Assembly (NCBI GenBank): GCA_964510065.1
Contig: CAZEAC010000010.1
Span: 23,196-87,195, forward strand
Direction: 5' to 3'
Length of the DNA: 64,000 nucleotides
DNA from: CAZEAC01 sp964510065
GTDB taxonomy: Bacteria; Bdellovibrionota_C; UBA2361; CAIXSY01
Positions 35,899 to 44,629 of this stretch are shown one piece after another. Below the pieces are notes generated by a model. It was not told the DNA's origin. It made no database searches and saw nothing but the letters and a program-made list of their open reading frames with translations. Position 1 is the stretch's first letter. Every line of letters starts with the position of its first letter. Made by a program: the position numbers and the translations under genes.

Positions 35899-37257
35899 TT
35901 AAACCGCACCATCGGGCGGTAGTAATGGCACTGTCTCCCAGCCGCTTAATTCCCAAGAAAAGCCGATCTTCATTCCAGAGAACGCGCGCTGGCCGTCCAG
36001 GAAGAAAAGAAGGCTCAACATTAGCAAAACAAGAAATAATGCCCCTTGGAACGAAGCCCCGTAGCCGTGCCACGCGCCTGCGAGCCGAGGCATGAGAAAG
36101 AAGTAAAGCGAGACGAACCAATATGGCGAGTAAAGAAAAAATTCACGCCTGTGCCCAAAAAAAAGAATAAGGAGAAAAAAAACTGCAAAAATTGTAAGGA
36201 AAACGTAGGATTGGTAGATTCGCCGTACACTGAGACTCGGCCGCGCAATCAAACTACTCGCTAATAACCACGCCCAAAGCCATAATGTTCCGCCCTGCAC
36301 AATTTCAGTGAAAGTCTGGCCGTAAAGCGGTGCCTGCAGGAGTGTACCTATGGTTCGATTTTTGTAGTCGAGCGGGTTCAAAACTGGGCCGAAAATGCTT
36401 CCGATAAAGACCGCGTATATTCGATCGAGAAACTCAGTGAGCCCGTGTGGCCAATACCAGTATTGATGATAAAATCGAATGCCTGATTTTATGGAGGTTT
36501 GGTGGAAGAAGATCGGAATTTCTGGCCAAAGAAATGTCTGCAAATAGCCAAGTACTACAAGAAGTAGTGCGAGCAGTGAGGAAAAAAAAGCCAGCGCGCG
36601 AATACTAGCGACAAAGCTCTGACCAGAGCTTAGGCGAGAAAGTATAAAAAGAAATAGCGTAAGTGGAATTGAAAAGATTAAAACGCCGCAGGCAGGTAGT
36701 GCTGCCAATGCCTGAAGCCACCAGCGGTTTTTCTTATCGAAAAGACTGAAGCAAAATAGTACGAGAAATGCCATGGCGTAGAGGTGGGTTTCGGGAACTG
36801 CTGAGAAGAAAATGATCGGGGGGGAGGCAAGCAGCGGTAGAGTAAACGCGAGATTTGTGCTCCAGCCGACGTTTTGCAGGGAGAGAAGATAGCAAAAAGC
36901 CGCCACGATCAGAGCGGCAGGGAACGCCAGAATAATTGAAAATGAGAGTTTCTCATTTCCCGTGAGCAGAGACATTAGCTTAAAGGGCGGGTGAACCATC
37001 AGCGGAAAAAGTGGGTGAGCTCGGATCCGATCGTAGGTTTCTTCGATTGAGCCACGAAAGGGTAGAGCCCGAATCTGAGCTTCGACCTTCCCTGTGTCGG
37101 CACCGATAAGCCAGTCATGCAGTGGTGACCAGGGTAGCTCCGATAGTCGAAAGCTGCTTGCAAGCGCTACCAGAAATGACGCAAGGAAGACTAATAAAAG
37201 AGGCAGCCCGCGCTTAATAGTAAAATCCCGCGCCTCCGCCTTCACCTCCGACACCAT
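35899..37257 (-). CDS. Polytopic membrane protein, glycosyltransferase-like architecture
   Basis: A 452-residue inner-membrane protein with about ten helices. The first external loop carries LHDWLIGADT, a place where GT-C type glycosyltransferases hold acidic catalytic residues, but no firm family signature is visible. It starts within the preceding TadE-like gene (44-base overlap), so the start may be later. It ends the minus-strand Tad-like cluster and may be translationally coupled to it. Role unknown. Confidence 0.55.
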   Translation of the reverse strand: MVSEVKAEARDFTIKRGLPLLLVFLASFLVALASSFRLSELPWSPLHDWLIGADTGKVEAQIRALPFRGSIEETYDRIRAHPLFPLMVHPPFKLMSLLTGNEKLSFSIILAFPAALIVAAFCYLLSLQNVGWSTNLAFTLPLLASPPIIFFSAVPETHLYAMAFLVLFCFSLFDKKNRWWLQALAALPACGVLIFSIPLTLFLFILSRLSSGQSFVASIRALAFFSSLLALLLVVLGYLQTFLWPEIPIFFHQTSIKSGIRFYHQYWYWPHGLTEFLDRIYAVFIGSIFGPVLNPLDYKNRTIGTLLQAPLYGQTFTEIVQGGTLWLWAWLLASSLIARPSLSVRRIYQSYVFLTIFAVFFLLILFFGHRREFFLYSPYWFVSLYFFLMPRLAGAWHGYGASFQGALFLVLLMLSLLFFLDGQRAFSGMKIGFSWELSGWETVPLLPPDGAV

Positions 37258-37957
37258 ACGCGGCCTGTGAGAGACGGGTGGACATTACCCCGCAAAGGTC
37301 ATAATGCCCGGGAAGGTCAGGCATAATCACTACCCCCCAGGCGCGCCGGTCAGGCTGGGTACAATCAATTTTTACCAGCTGTTTGAACTTGGTCTTACAG
37401 CCTCCTACGTCGCGCTTAAATAAGGCGATAAGATCATCACAGCCTCTCGACGTAAGTATGTCGGTTCCATTACGCATGGCGTATGCGCCTGTTCCTTCGG
37501 CAAGCGCAAACAGTGGCGGCTCCGGCGGATTAAGATTCCACTGAGTACGATCGACCGGGGCATTAAGTCCTCCGGGACAAAGATTTGAAATATCGTCAAT
37601 CTGTACAAGAAATGAACAGACCCCTACTTTCAGGTAGGTATTATACGAGACTCGATTGCTTAACTTAAAGAGCTCCCTTTCGGCCAAAGTAGGCGAGAGT
37701 AGAATCCGTCCGCCTCTGTTCGGATCAAAGTCAAAAACTATCGGCTCAGGCCCAATTGCTGCGACGAGATCCATTCCCTGTTCAAGATCGATGGCCAAAA
37801 TCCGCGAGCGCAATTTCGGGTAGATAAATAGATAGCCGAGCAAAAGAATTACTAAGAATCCTGAAAGGATGAGCGCAGCCTCAATAAGTGCAACTCCTCC
37901 AGGCTTTACTGAGCTACTACCGCGAAAGCGCGTTTTTCTTATTATCCTCATCAGCAT
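37214..37957 (-). CDS. TadE-like pseudopilin with large exported domain
   Basis: A 247-residue protein with the pilin-like N-terminus GGVALIEAALILSGFLVILLLGYLF (Glu near residue 26 in the helix), then a Cys-containing exported domain ending in a Gly-rich, aromatic tail. It is the fourth gene of the minus-strand Tad-like cluster, 104 bases after the preceding TadE-like stop. Confidence 0.6.
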   Translation of the reverse strand: MLMRIIRKTRFRGSSSVKPGGVALIEAALILSGFLVILLLGYLFIYPKLRSRILAIDLEQGMDLVAAIGPEPIVFDFDPNRGGRILLSPTLAERELFKLSNRVSYNTYLKVGVCSFLVQIDDISNLCPGGLNAPVDRTQWNLNPPEPPLFALAEGTGAYAMRNGTDILTSRGCDDLIALFKRDVGGCKTKFKQLVKIDCTQPDRRAWGVVIMPDLPGHYDLCGVMSTRLSQAAYGVGGEGGGAGFYY

Positions 37958-38061
37958 AGCTATTAGCTACTTTTACCACTTCAATCAATGGTTGCCCACC
38001 CATCGTATAAAGGGCAAGATACTTTGCTAGTAAGAATTAGAGCCGATGAGCGAAGCCCGGT

Positions 38062-38925
38062 TTAGAGCCGAGCTTCAAGATAGTTCGGCACTTCGACATT
38101 GACCTGTTTCTTCGATCGGACCACAACAGTAAAGGGCTCGCCGCTCGTATCAATTCCCAGCGCCGACAATAACTTTACAATAGGCTGAATAAATTCGGGC
38201 GAAACAGCATAGATACACTCGAGTGCAAGGCTATTAGTTGGGATGAATTCCTTATAATCATCATGAACTTTATTGAAGAGTGCGCGCGCACCACCTCTCG
38301 CCGGCTTAAATTTACAGGTAAGACAGCCTGCTCCATCGGCCCTATTCGCGTCGGTTCCTAAAGGGTCACAGGGATAGCGCACCTGTCGGCCTAGGCTCTC
38401 GTAGATAAGGTTATTGGCATATCCTAGGCCATACATATAAATCGCCGGAAACTCTTTGGGGGTTGAGCCGCTCTCGACTAATAGCGAATCGTAACTTTTT
38501 AGCACAGACTTATAAGAGAGCTCGGCCACTTCCACCGGTTCGCTTGGAGTGGCTTCTTTCCAGTTTCTATTGACTAGTCGGATTGGCGCGCCTGCGGCAA
38601 GGATGGACTTGGCATAGGACCAGTCATTCGTACCACTTAAAACTGATACAGTCCCGGCAGTTGCATAAAGCGGGTCACGATCCGGTGAGTCGGTGCTCAC
38701 TCCGCCAAGTGTTGGGACTACCGCCGAGCCGGCGCGGCGTGGATCGCCACGGGTAATTGCAAGTCTTACTGCTTGACCTGTTGCCCAGTGCACCGTAAGT
38801 GTTGCGTGCAGAACTGTGGCAAGCCAGAGTATAGCGAAAAAGAAAGTCATCACTATCGGAAGGGCGAAGGCCGCTTCAATTAAGACAGCACCTTTAGAAA
38901 TATCGCCGTGTATGTACCGCTTCAT
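38062..38925 (-). CDS. TadE-like pseudopilin
   Basis: A 287-residue protein with the TadE N-terminal pattern KGAVLIEAAFALPIVMTFFF and an Ala-rich stretch after the helix, followed by a mixed exported domain with several cysteines (CDPLG, CLTCKF). The stop of the upstream Flp-like gene (38926) abuts its ATG, so the two are co-translated. Confidence 0.65.
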   Translation of the reverse strand: MKRYIHGDISKGAVLIEAAFALPIVMTFFFAILWLATVLHATLTVHWATGQAVRLAITRGDPRRAGSAVVPTLGGVSTDSPDRDPLYATAGTVSVLSGTNDWSYAKSILAAGAPIRLVNRNWKEATPSEPVEVAELSYKSVLKSYDSLLVESGSTPKEFPAIYMYGLGYANNLIYESLGRQVRYPCDPLGTDANRADGAGCLTCKFKPARGGARALFNKVHDDYKEFIPTNSLALECIYAVSPEFIQPIVKLLSALGIDTSGEPFTVVVRSKKQVNVEVPNYLEARL

Positions 38926-39189
38926 CTAAATACACTCCTCGGGCGAAAGAAAGCCCCGCCCGTCAGTACACGGACCCATTGGACCGAGCGGTGTTCCAGT
39001 ATACAGTGGCGTGGCCCCCTGTGGTTGCGAGGCAGCGTCTAAAGACTGGCTCCCCCGTCTTTCAAATGCCCCGCCTAAGAAATTACTTACCCCCATAAGC
39101 GCAACGAGGAGAATTGAGAGACCAAGTACATACTCGACAAGGGTTGCCCCGGTCGCGCATTGCTTATGGTTCCGCCAGGATCTGGTCAT
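38926..39189 (-). CDS. Flp-like short pilin candidate
   Basis: An 87-residue protein with GATLVEYVLGLSILLVALMG. The Glu-Tyr pair after GATL is characteristic of type IVb Flp pilins, which are cut by a TadV-type prepilin peptidase before the hydrophobic segment. It is somewhat long and ends with a Pro/Gly-rich, Cys-containing tail. It overlaps the TadG-like gene by four bases and abuts the next TadE-like gene. Confidence 0.6.
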   Translation of the reverse strand: MTRSWRNHKQCATGATLVEYVLGLSILLVALMGVSNFLGGAFERRGSQSLDAASQPQGATPLYTGTPLGPMGPCTDGRGFLSPEECI

Positions 39190-41801
39190 AGCTTCGGCTC
39201 AAATGAGAACAATCGCTCCTCGATAAGTGATTTTACAAAGCTTGAGACGGTGACCCTTGTTGCGCACACGCCACTCGCGGGAAGACCATCAAGATGTCCA
39301 ATGAAGTCTTTATAGAACTGATTTGAATCTCCACTACCACCACAGGAAGCCCCGGCCCCAGTCATAGTATCTGCCCATGGGCTAATTACATAGAGACGGT
39401 TTCGGTAGGGTGCTCTAGGGCTCACCGAACTTGCCAGAGGATCTATTCCAAAGAGACAGCGGACTCGATCTACTGCATCGCCATCGCAGTTAGCGGTTCC
39501 GGCATCAAGCGCGTCTGTCGGCGTCATCGGAATATAGATGACAGTTACCGGAAAAATACCCTGAGTCAGCTCCGGGTTGTTTATCCGAAGATCGCCGACA
39601 TAGGCCAGTAAATTATGTTGATGAGGGGGGCGGTGAAGAATGATTACAGTCGGGGCATTTCTATCGAGCCGGTATAAATTCGTTACGGTCTGGTTGCCAC
39701 CGAAAGGGAATTCGGGCTCGTTGGCGTAGGTAGCAGGCCCGGGAGGTTCCGCCGGCCAAACCGTGAGCGGGAATAGCCCTGGCGGTGCGTAAAAGAAGGG
39801 ATGTGGCTGGTTTGGTGCGCCAAAGTTATTTGGCAATCGACGATGATTAGCGAGAAATGAGCCGAAGTCGGGAAGCAGATCGTTGTCCCCGCCGGGCTTT
39901 TGGCAAGGCCAGCCGGGAAAAGCTTCATTCAGAGGATGATAGCCTACGGGACAGGATTGGATCGATCCAATTATCGCCGCGACCTCCGGAGCGGTAAGGC
40001 CTCGGGAGGTATTATTGGTTTCGTCGTTAAGATCGGTGCTGTGTGGATCCACATTGCTGTTTGGCCAGGGTCTTGGCCCCTGCTCCCAGGGCTGACCGGG
40101 AGCGAAGGGTATATTTCTAAGCTTCGGGTTATAGGCAAACCCTGCCGGGTCAAACGGATCGTTACCAGGCAATATGAATTGTGGCCTATCGATCCCATTT
40201 CGGTCATCTATGCCATTGTCATCTGGATCGAACCCGGAGTAGAGCTGATAGCAGATCCTTAGCTGCTCGGCGATAAACTGCTGATGCTGGTCGCTTAGAT
40301 TGTAGAGGTTCGCGTTCCCGTTTCCATCTCGCCAGGGGTTTATCGGACCATCCTTATTCTGGACACTCCACGCGTCGAAGTGTCCATCGATACTGCCAGT
40401 GACCGGGTAATCCTCTCGTGAACTATTGTAGTATACGTAAGGCAGCTGATACTGCGGCGCGGCAAGATCATCTCCTAGCAGTGAATCAACAATCTTTACA
40501 GGTTTATTTTGTCCCCAGGTCGAGCTGTAATAATCAGTGTTCGGTGATCTTCGGTTTGCCGGGTTTACTACGGCGAGATCGGTTGAGTACCTGGTAAGAG
40601 AAGATCGCATAAGATACTCTAGCAATCCGCTTACAATCAGGTTTCTTACAAATATAGTAGGATTAAGGCAGGCCGCCATGTGCGACCAAAGCGGGTCTTC
40701 ACTGCCCCATCCTGAAATATGCATATAATCAAAGTAGCCACCGAGTTCATCACCTGCATCCGCAGGTGGAGTTCCATTATCTACCGCATAGCCGCCGGGA
40801 GAGATGTCAAATTCAGTTGCTGGCTTTTTGTGATTGCCGGGATCGCCTATAAAGTGAGTGCTAAAAAGAGAACCATATTCTCCAAGGGTAGTTAAGCGGA
40901 GGAGGCTATATTTATCTAAATACTTCTTGGTCTCTACTCCAAGAGCTCCCTCATTTGGTTCCCACCAAGGGAAATTTGCTGGGCCGGGAATTGGCGTCGT
41001 CATCTGAGGTGCCACCAAGATCTTAATTCCCATCGGCCCCTGCGGGGCTCCACCAGCGGTAAGCGGAATCTCGCCACGAGGTCTGCGCCAGAAAGCTGAT
41101 TTAGCCGAGATAATTCTTGGCCCGAAAAAAATCGTTGAGTACTCCGCAACCGCTTCGCAGGCAACTGCCGCGCCGACTAGTGGGTTAGGAAAATTAGGAG
41201 GAGTTTCGGGGCAGGCGCCACCACCTGCTGTTTGCGGGGATACACAGCCGGTTGAGACCAAGTTGCCGCTCCAAAAGTTGTTAGGAAAGCCACCGCTCGG
41301 TGCGTTGAAATCAGTGGTGTCGTAAACATACTCGCATGTTCCAACAGCTCCAACATCACAGCTGGTAATGTTACATATCCCACTCGCGCAGCCGCTGAGC
41401 AGTCCCGCTGCATTTGCTGTGAAATTGGCCTCAAGGTATCCCGGATCAAATACTGGGGCATACACCCGCGCATGGGTGATGGTAAGATTTCGCTGACGCG
41501 GCGCAGCCGCCCAGGCATTTACCTGGTCGCGAAAGCCAACGACAACTTCGCGCTGGAAAAAAGGATTGTAAGAGACTGTCCTACAACGTTCATCAAGATC
41601 CCTTCGAAAGCCGGTTTCAGCGTGTTTGGTAAGGAGTAGATCAACTCCGAGCGCGCTTATCACTATGCTGAAAATCGCGCCCATTACCGCGATAAGCGGA
41701 ATCACGACACCGGCGTCAGAGCGGAGCCGCTTAGAAAATCGTGGCAATTTATTGGGAATGCCCATATTCCTTAGATGCAGTTTTGAAAGCACAATGCGCA
41801 A
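39186..41801 (-). CDS. Giant TadG-like surface protein
   Basis: An 871-residue protein. Residues about 29-60 form the single membrane helix (AGVVIPLIAVMGAIFSIVISALG) of TadG-like proteins, followed by HAETGFRRDLDERC. The rest is a very large, Cys-, Pro- and Asn-rich exported region with no recognised fold. The frame opens at TTG 41801; ATG 41765 is another candidate start. It heads the second Tad-like cluster and overlaps the Flp-like gene by four bases. Confidence 0.6.
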   Translation of the reverse strand: MRIVLSKLHLRNMGIPNKLPRFSKRLRSDAGVVIPLIAVMGAIFSIVISALGVDLLLTKHAETGFRRDLDERCRTVSYNPFFQREVVVGFRDQVNAWAAAPRQRNLTITHARVYAPVFDPGYLEANFTANAAGLLSGCASGICNITSCDVGAVGTCEYVYDTTDFNAPSGGFPNNFWSGNLVSTGCVSPQTAGGGACPETPPNFPNPLVGAAVACEAVAEYSTIFFGPRIISAKSAFWRRPRGEIPLTAGGAPQGPMGIKILVAPQMTTPIPGPANFPWWEPNEGALGVETKKYLDKYSLLRLTTLGEYGSLFSTHFIGDPGNHKKPATEFDISPGGYAVDNGTPPADAGDELGGYFDYMHISGWGSEDPLWSHMAACLNPTIFVRNLIVSGLLEYLMRSSLTRYSTDLAVVNPANRRSPNTDYYSSTWGQNKPVKIVDSLLGDDLAAPQYQLPYVYYNSSREDYPVTGSIDGHFDAWSVQNKDGPINPWRDGNGNANLYNLSDQHQQFIAEQLRICYQLYSGFDPDDNGIDDRNGIDRPQFILPGNDPFDPAGFAYNPKLRNIPFAPGQPWEQGPRPWPNSNVDPHSTDLNDETNNTSRGLTAPEVAAIIGSIQSCPVGYHPLNEAFPGWPCQKPGGDNDLLPDFGSFLANHRRLPNNFGAPNQPHPFFYAPPGLFPLTVWPAEPPGPATYANEPEFPFGGNQTVTNLYRLDRNAPTVIILHRPPHQHNLLAYVGDLRINNPELTQGIFPVTVIYIPMTPTDALDAGTANCDGDAVDRVRCLFGIDPLASSVSPRAPYRNRLYVISPWADTMTGAGASCGGSGDSNQFYKDFIGHLDGLPASGVCATRVTVSSFVKSLIEERLFSFEPKL

Positions 41802-41840
41802 CTCAACCTTAGCTACATCTGTCGACAGTAGGAGTTAACG

Positions 41841-41880
41841 TACTTAAGTAAAAAAATCTATAGATTTTAACTACTTAAAT
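41841..41880. promoter_or_regulatory. Nested AT-rich palindromes upstream of the Tad-like cluster
   Basis: The 16-bp perfect palindrome aaaatctatagatttt (41853-41868) is flanked by tacttaagta (itself a palindrome, 41841-41850) and acttaaat (41873-41880). This is 40-80 bases upstream of the TadG-like start and would suit a dimeric regulator. No direct evidence of function. Confidence 0.35.
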
Positions 41881-41949
41881 CAACTAGGGATATTTCTTAG
41901 AAGAGTCTCAGCAGCAAAAAAATATGTAGCGATTTCAGTCTTTTGCCCT

Positions 41950-42019
41950 AAACCCGTGACGGTCCCACATGTCCCTACTTTTCTGAGAAAGTAGGGACAT
42001 GTGGGACCGTCACGGGTTT
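41950..42019. repeat. Perfect 32-bp palindromic element at the end of the amylase gene
   Basis: Arms 41950-41981 and 41988-42019 are exact reverse complements with a 6-base loop. The right arm encodes the last 14 residues of the amylase and the left arm contains its stop codon. There is no T tract. The form (long GC-rich perfect hairpin at a gene end) resembles REP/RAYT-type mobile palindromes. Confidence 0.8.
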
Positions 42020-44560
42020 TAGAAAATCACCGCGCGCGCTTTGATCTTGCATATCGAAAATATCCACACCACTTTTAACAAAGTATGCTGCGCTGCCGTC
42101 AGCCCAATACTGCGTGGTAATCTCGCGCCAGCCTCCGAACTTGAATTGCCAGCTGCTAGTCTCTGAAAAGGGAAACCAGGGGCTCCAATTTCTTTCGCCA
42201 TCATCAGAAATTCGAAAAAATTCGGCGCCTTTTGCTCGATGGTGGAAGGTCGCCTTTCGTTTGGCAATCGGTGTGCGTGACGAGGTTGCCCCAAGATCAA
42301 CCATCGTATAGTCGATTATGTGGTCAAAGTTAATATCACGATTGAAGATAACGTTGCCCTTGGTTCCACTTCGAATCCGAGAAGAGAACTCCGAGAATAG
42401 TGCTCGGCCGTCAAGTGACTGAGCTCCCTTCAAAATCATAATCCGATTGATTCCTTCGCGAAGTGCAGTAGAGAATAAAAAGGAGGTCGCCCCATCCTCA
42501 CTCTTTAGTCGGTCATTAGTAAGCGCTTTACCGTTAATGGTGATTGAGTGCGCGAGCGAACTTATGTTCATAGCTCGGTTGAATCTTAGCTTCACCACAA
42601 TATCTCCCGACGGAACAGCCGAGTCATGCGGCGGATCAACCGAAAGAACGTATGGATCGAGCTCTCTATAGATTCCTTTTGGTACGAATATCTTCACCCC
42701 GTAGCCGGGGATTCCAATGACAACTTTTCTATCGTTGCCTACCTGCAGCGATTCGCGCGCATCGAGCGCGTTAACATAGCTTGCACTTCCGATACCCAAG
42801 GTGCGCGCCATGCTGAAGCTAGAAGTCACTGTGCTCGAGGAGCGATTGACTGCAATCAGCGGGCCGAGTTCGCCACTTTTCGCGTGGCGCGAAAAAACGA
42901 GAGCTCCGATCTGCTCCGCGCCCTCGATATCGTGCACCGTAATCTCATCGCTTTGAAAAAATGAGCTATACTGCCGCTTCAAATTCAGAACTTTAGAAAG
43001 TGCCAAATAGCGAGGATTGGTCATGTCAAAATTGTCGGCATTCGCCGGATTCGGCTCCTTGGCTGCGGGGTGCTGCTTCCAGGCAATACTTGTCATCATG
43101 TCTTCGCGAGTATGACCATCTATTCCCCGACCACTCGAGGAAAATCCCTGTTCGTCACCATAGTAAAAGAGCGGCACACCCGGCCAAAGTGCGACAATTG
43201 CAGCAGCAAGATCAACCTTCCTTTCGCCATCGGGCCAGTTTGCCAATCTTCTTTGATCATGACTGCCAAAAAAGTTAAGCATTCTATACCGAGTCTCTCC
43301 ATGCAGTGGATCGAAAAGATCGTACGAAAGTAGATCGAGCCGCAATAAATCAAGAAGGGTACGGAAGGCTCCGTGACGCTGCTCAGCTATCCCAGAATCT
43401 ATAAAAGCGCCATAAAAGCCGTAGTTAATCCCCGCATCCATCGCCGATGCCGAATCAATAAAAGCGCTAGCTTTGGTGTAAAGATCCGGTGTCTTGCCCC
43501 TCCCAATCATCGTCGCGGCGCGTGGTCGTTTGCAAAAAGTTTCACCAAAGAGGAAAAAATCATTTTTCCCAAGGCTCTTGGCATGTGCCTTTACCGCGGG
43601 CGCCCAACTTTTAAAGAATTTAAGTGGCACCTGCATTGGAGTGTCAATTCGAATGCCATCAATATCGGTCGAGCTTATAAGTGCCTTAGTCATAGCGATA
43701 ATCTTGGACTCGACCCGTTCCGACTCAAGCCGCAGATCATCGTAATGATCGTAGATCTTTCCGAAGTGGATCTGGAATGGATCAGCGTAGTTTTGTAGCG
43801 CGCCGTTATGATGAAAATCACTGTTCCAAAAACTACCCTGGCCGGATAAGTCCTCATGAATGAATCCATCGTAACTGTACATCGGCGGATAGTTTCCTGA
43901 GCTCACAAATTCATTATTCGCTCGAAAATCAGCATACTGCCGTGCCGGATCACGGAGGTGTAGTCGGTACTCCCCTTGATGAAATCGAAACGGTGCTGCA
44001 CTTTGCTGATGCCCTTCAAAATAATAGAGATTTCCGAGGTGGTTTACGACAATATCAACGAAGATGTAGATTCCGCGTTTGTGCGCGCTCTTTACCAACG
44101 AACGAAAGTCCTCGAGTGTTCCGAAGCGGCGGTCGAGTAGCGTAAAGTCAATCTGGCCGTAGCCATGGTATTGATTGTGCTCTGTTTGAAAGATCGGCGA
44201 GATCCAGATTGCCGTGGTTCCCAAGCCCTTTATGTAGTCGAGTTTTTGTTCAATCCCGCGAAAGTCACCACCGTGGCGGGTATCAAATCGGCGAAGATTG
44301 TATCCTCCAGCATATAGTTCGTTATTCGACGGATCTCCGTCACGAAAACGATCGGTCACAAGATGATAGACGGGCTCAAGTCGCCAATCTTCAGAGGAGG
44401 GGTAGTATTGGTGCCCTGGCCACTCGCCCCAGTACTTTGATGGATCTCGTCCTTCCGGCTCAACGTTTACATTCCAGAGGGCATTCTCGGCTGTCCTGGG
44501 CGCGGCGCAACAAGGCCAAGGCCCTAGTGCCAATAACGCGATGAGAAAGAGGAACCGCAT
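41975..44560 (-). CDS. Secreted alpha-amylase (GH13)
   Basis: An 861-residue exported glycosidase with signal peptide (MRFLFLIALLALGPWPCC). The four GH13 regions are present: DIVVNHLG (region I), GIRIDTPMQV (nucleophile Asp, region II), FGETF (acid/base Glu, region III) and FFGSHDQRR (region IV). The start WRLEPVYHLVTDRFRDGDPSN is characteristic of bacterial secreted alpha-amylases. The C-terminal third is beta-rich with an Ig-like segment. The last 14 residues (KPVTVPHVPTFSEK) come from a palindromic repeat, so the original end has been replaced. It would degrade external starch or related alpha-glucans. Confidence 0.92.
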   Translation of the reverse strand: MRFLFLIALLALGPWPCCAAPRTAENALWNVNVEPEGRDPSKYWGEWPGHQYYPSSEDWRLEPVYHLVTDRFRDGDPSNNELYAGGYNLRRFDTRHGGDFRGIEQKLDYIKGLGTTAIWISPIFQTEHNQYHGYGQIDFTLLDRRFGTLEDFRSLVKSAHKRGIYIFVDIVVNHLGNLYYFEGHQQSAAPFRFHQGEYRLHLRDPARQYADFRANNEFVSSGNYPPMYSYDGFIHEDLSGQGSFWNSDFHHNGALQNYADPFQIHFGKIYDHYDDLRLESERVESKIIAMTKALISSTDIDGIRIDTPMQVPLKFFKSWAPAVKAHAKSLGKNDFFLFGETFCKRPRAATMIGRGKTPDLYTKASAFIDSASAMDAGINYGFYGAFIDSGIAEQRHGAFRTLLDLLRLDLLSYDLFDPLHGETRYRMLNFFGSHDQRRLANWPDGERKVDLAAAIVALWPGVPLFYYGDEQGFSSSGRGIDGHTREDMMTSIAWKQHPAAKEPNPANADNFDMTNPRYLALSKVLNLKRQYSSFFQSDEITVHDIEGAEQIGALVFSRHAKSGELGPLIAVNRSSSTVTSSFSMARTLGIGSASYVNALDARESLQVGNDRKVVIGIPGYGVKIFVPKGIYRELDPYVLSVDPPHDSAVPSGDIVVKLRFNRAMNISSLAHSITINGKALTNDRLKSEDGATSFLFSTALREGINRIMILKGAQSLDGRALFSEFSSRIRSGTKGNVIFNRDINFDHIIDYTMVDLGATSSRTPIAKRKATFHHRAKGAEFFRISDDGERNWSPWFPFSETSSWQFKFGGWREITTQYWADGSAAYFVKSGVDIFDMQDQSARGDFLKPVTVPHVPTFSEK

Positions 44561-44629
44561 ACGTGCTAAAAGCTATAGCATAATATGAAGGCGGCGGACT
44601 ATTCTGGACGTACATTGTGAGCACGAGCC

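Noticed and set aside
41950..42019. Palindrome as a simple rho-independent terminator
   Set aside because: Arms are 32 bp and perfect, there is no T tract and the repeat is coding; a mobile palindrome fits better, though it could still affect transcript ends.
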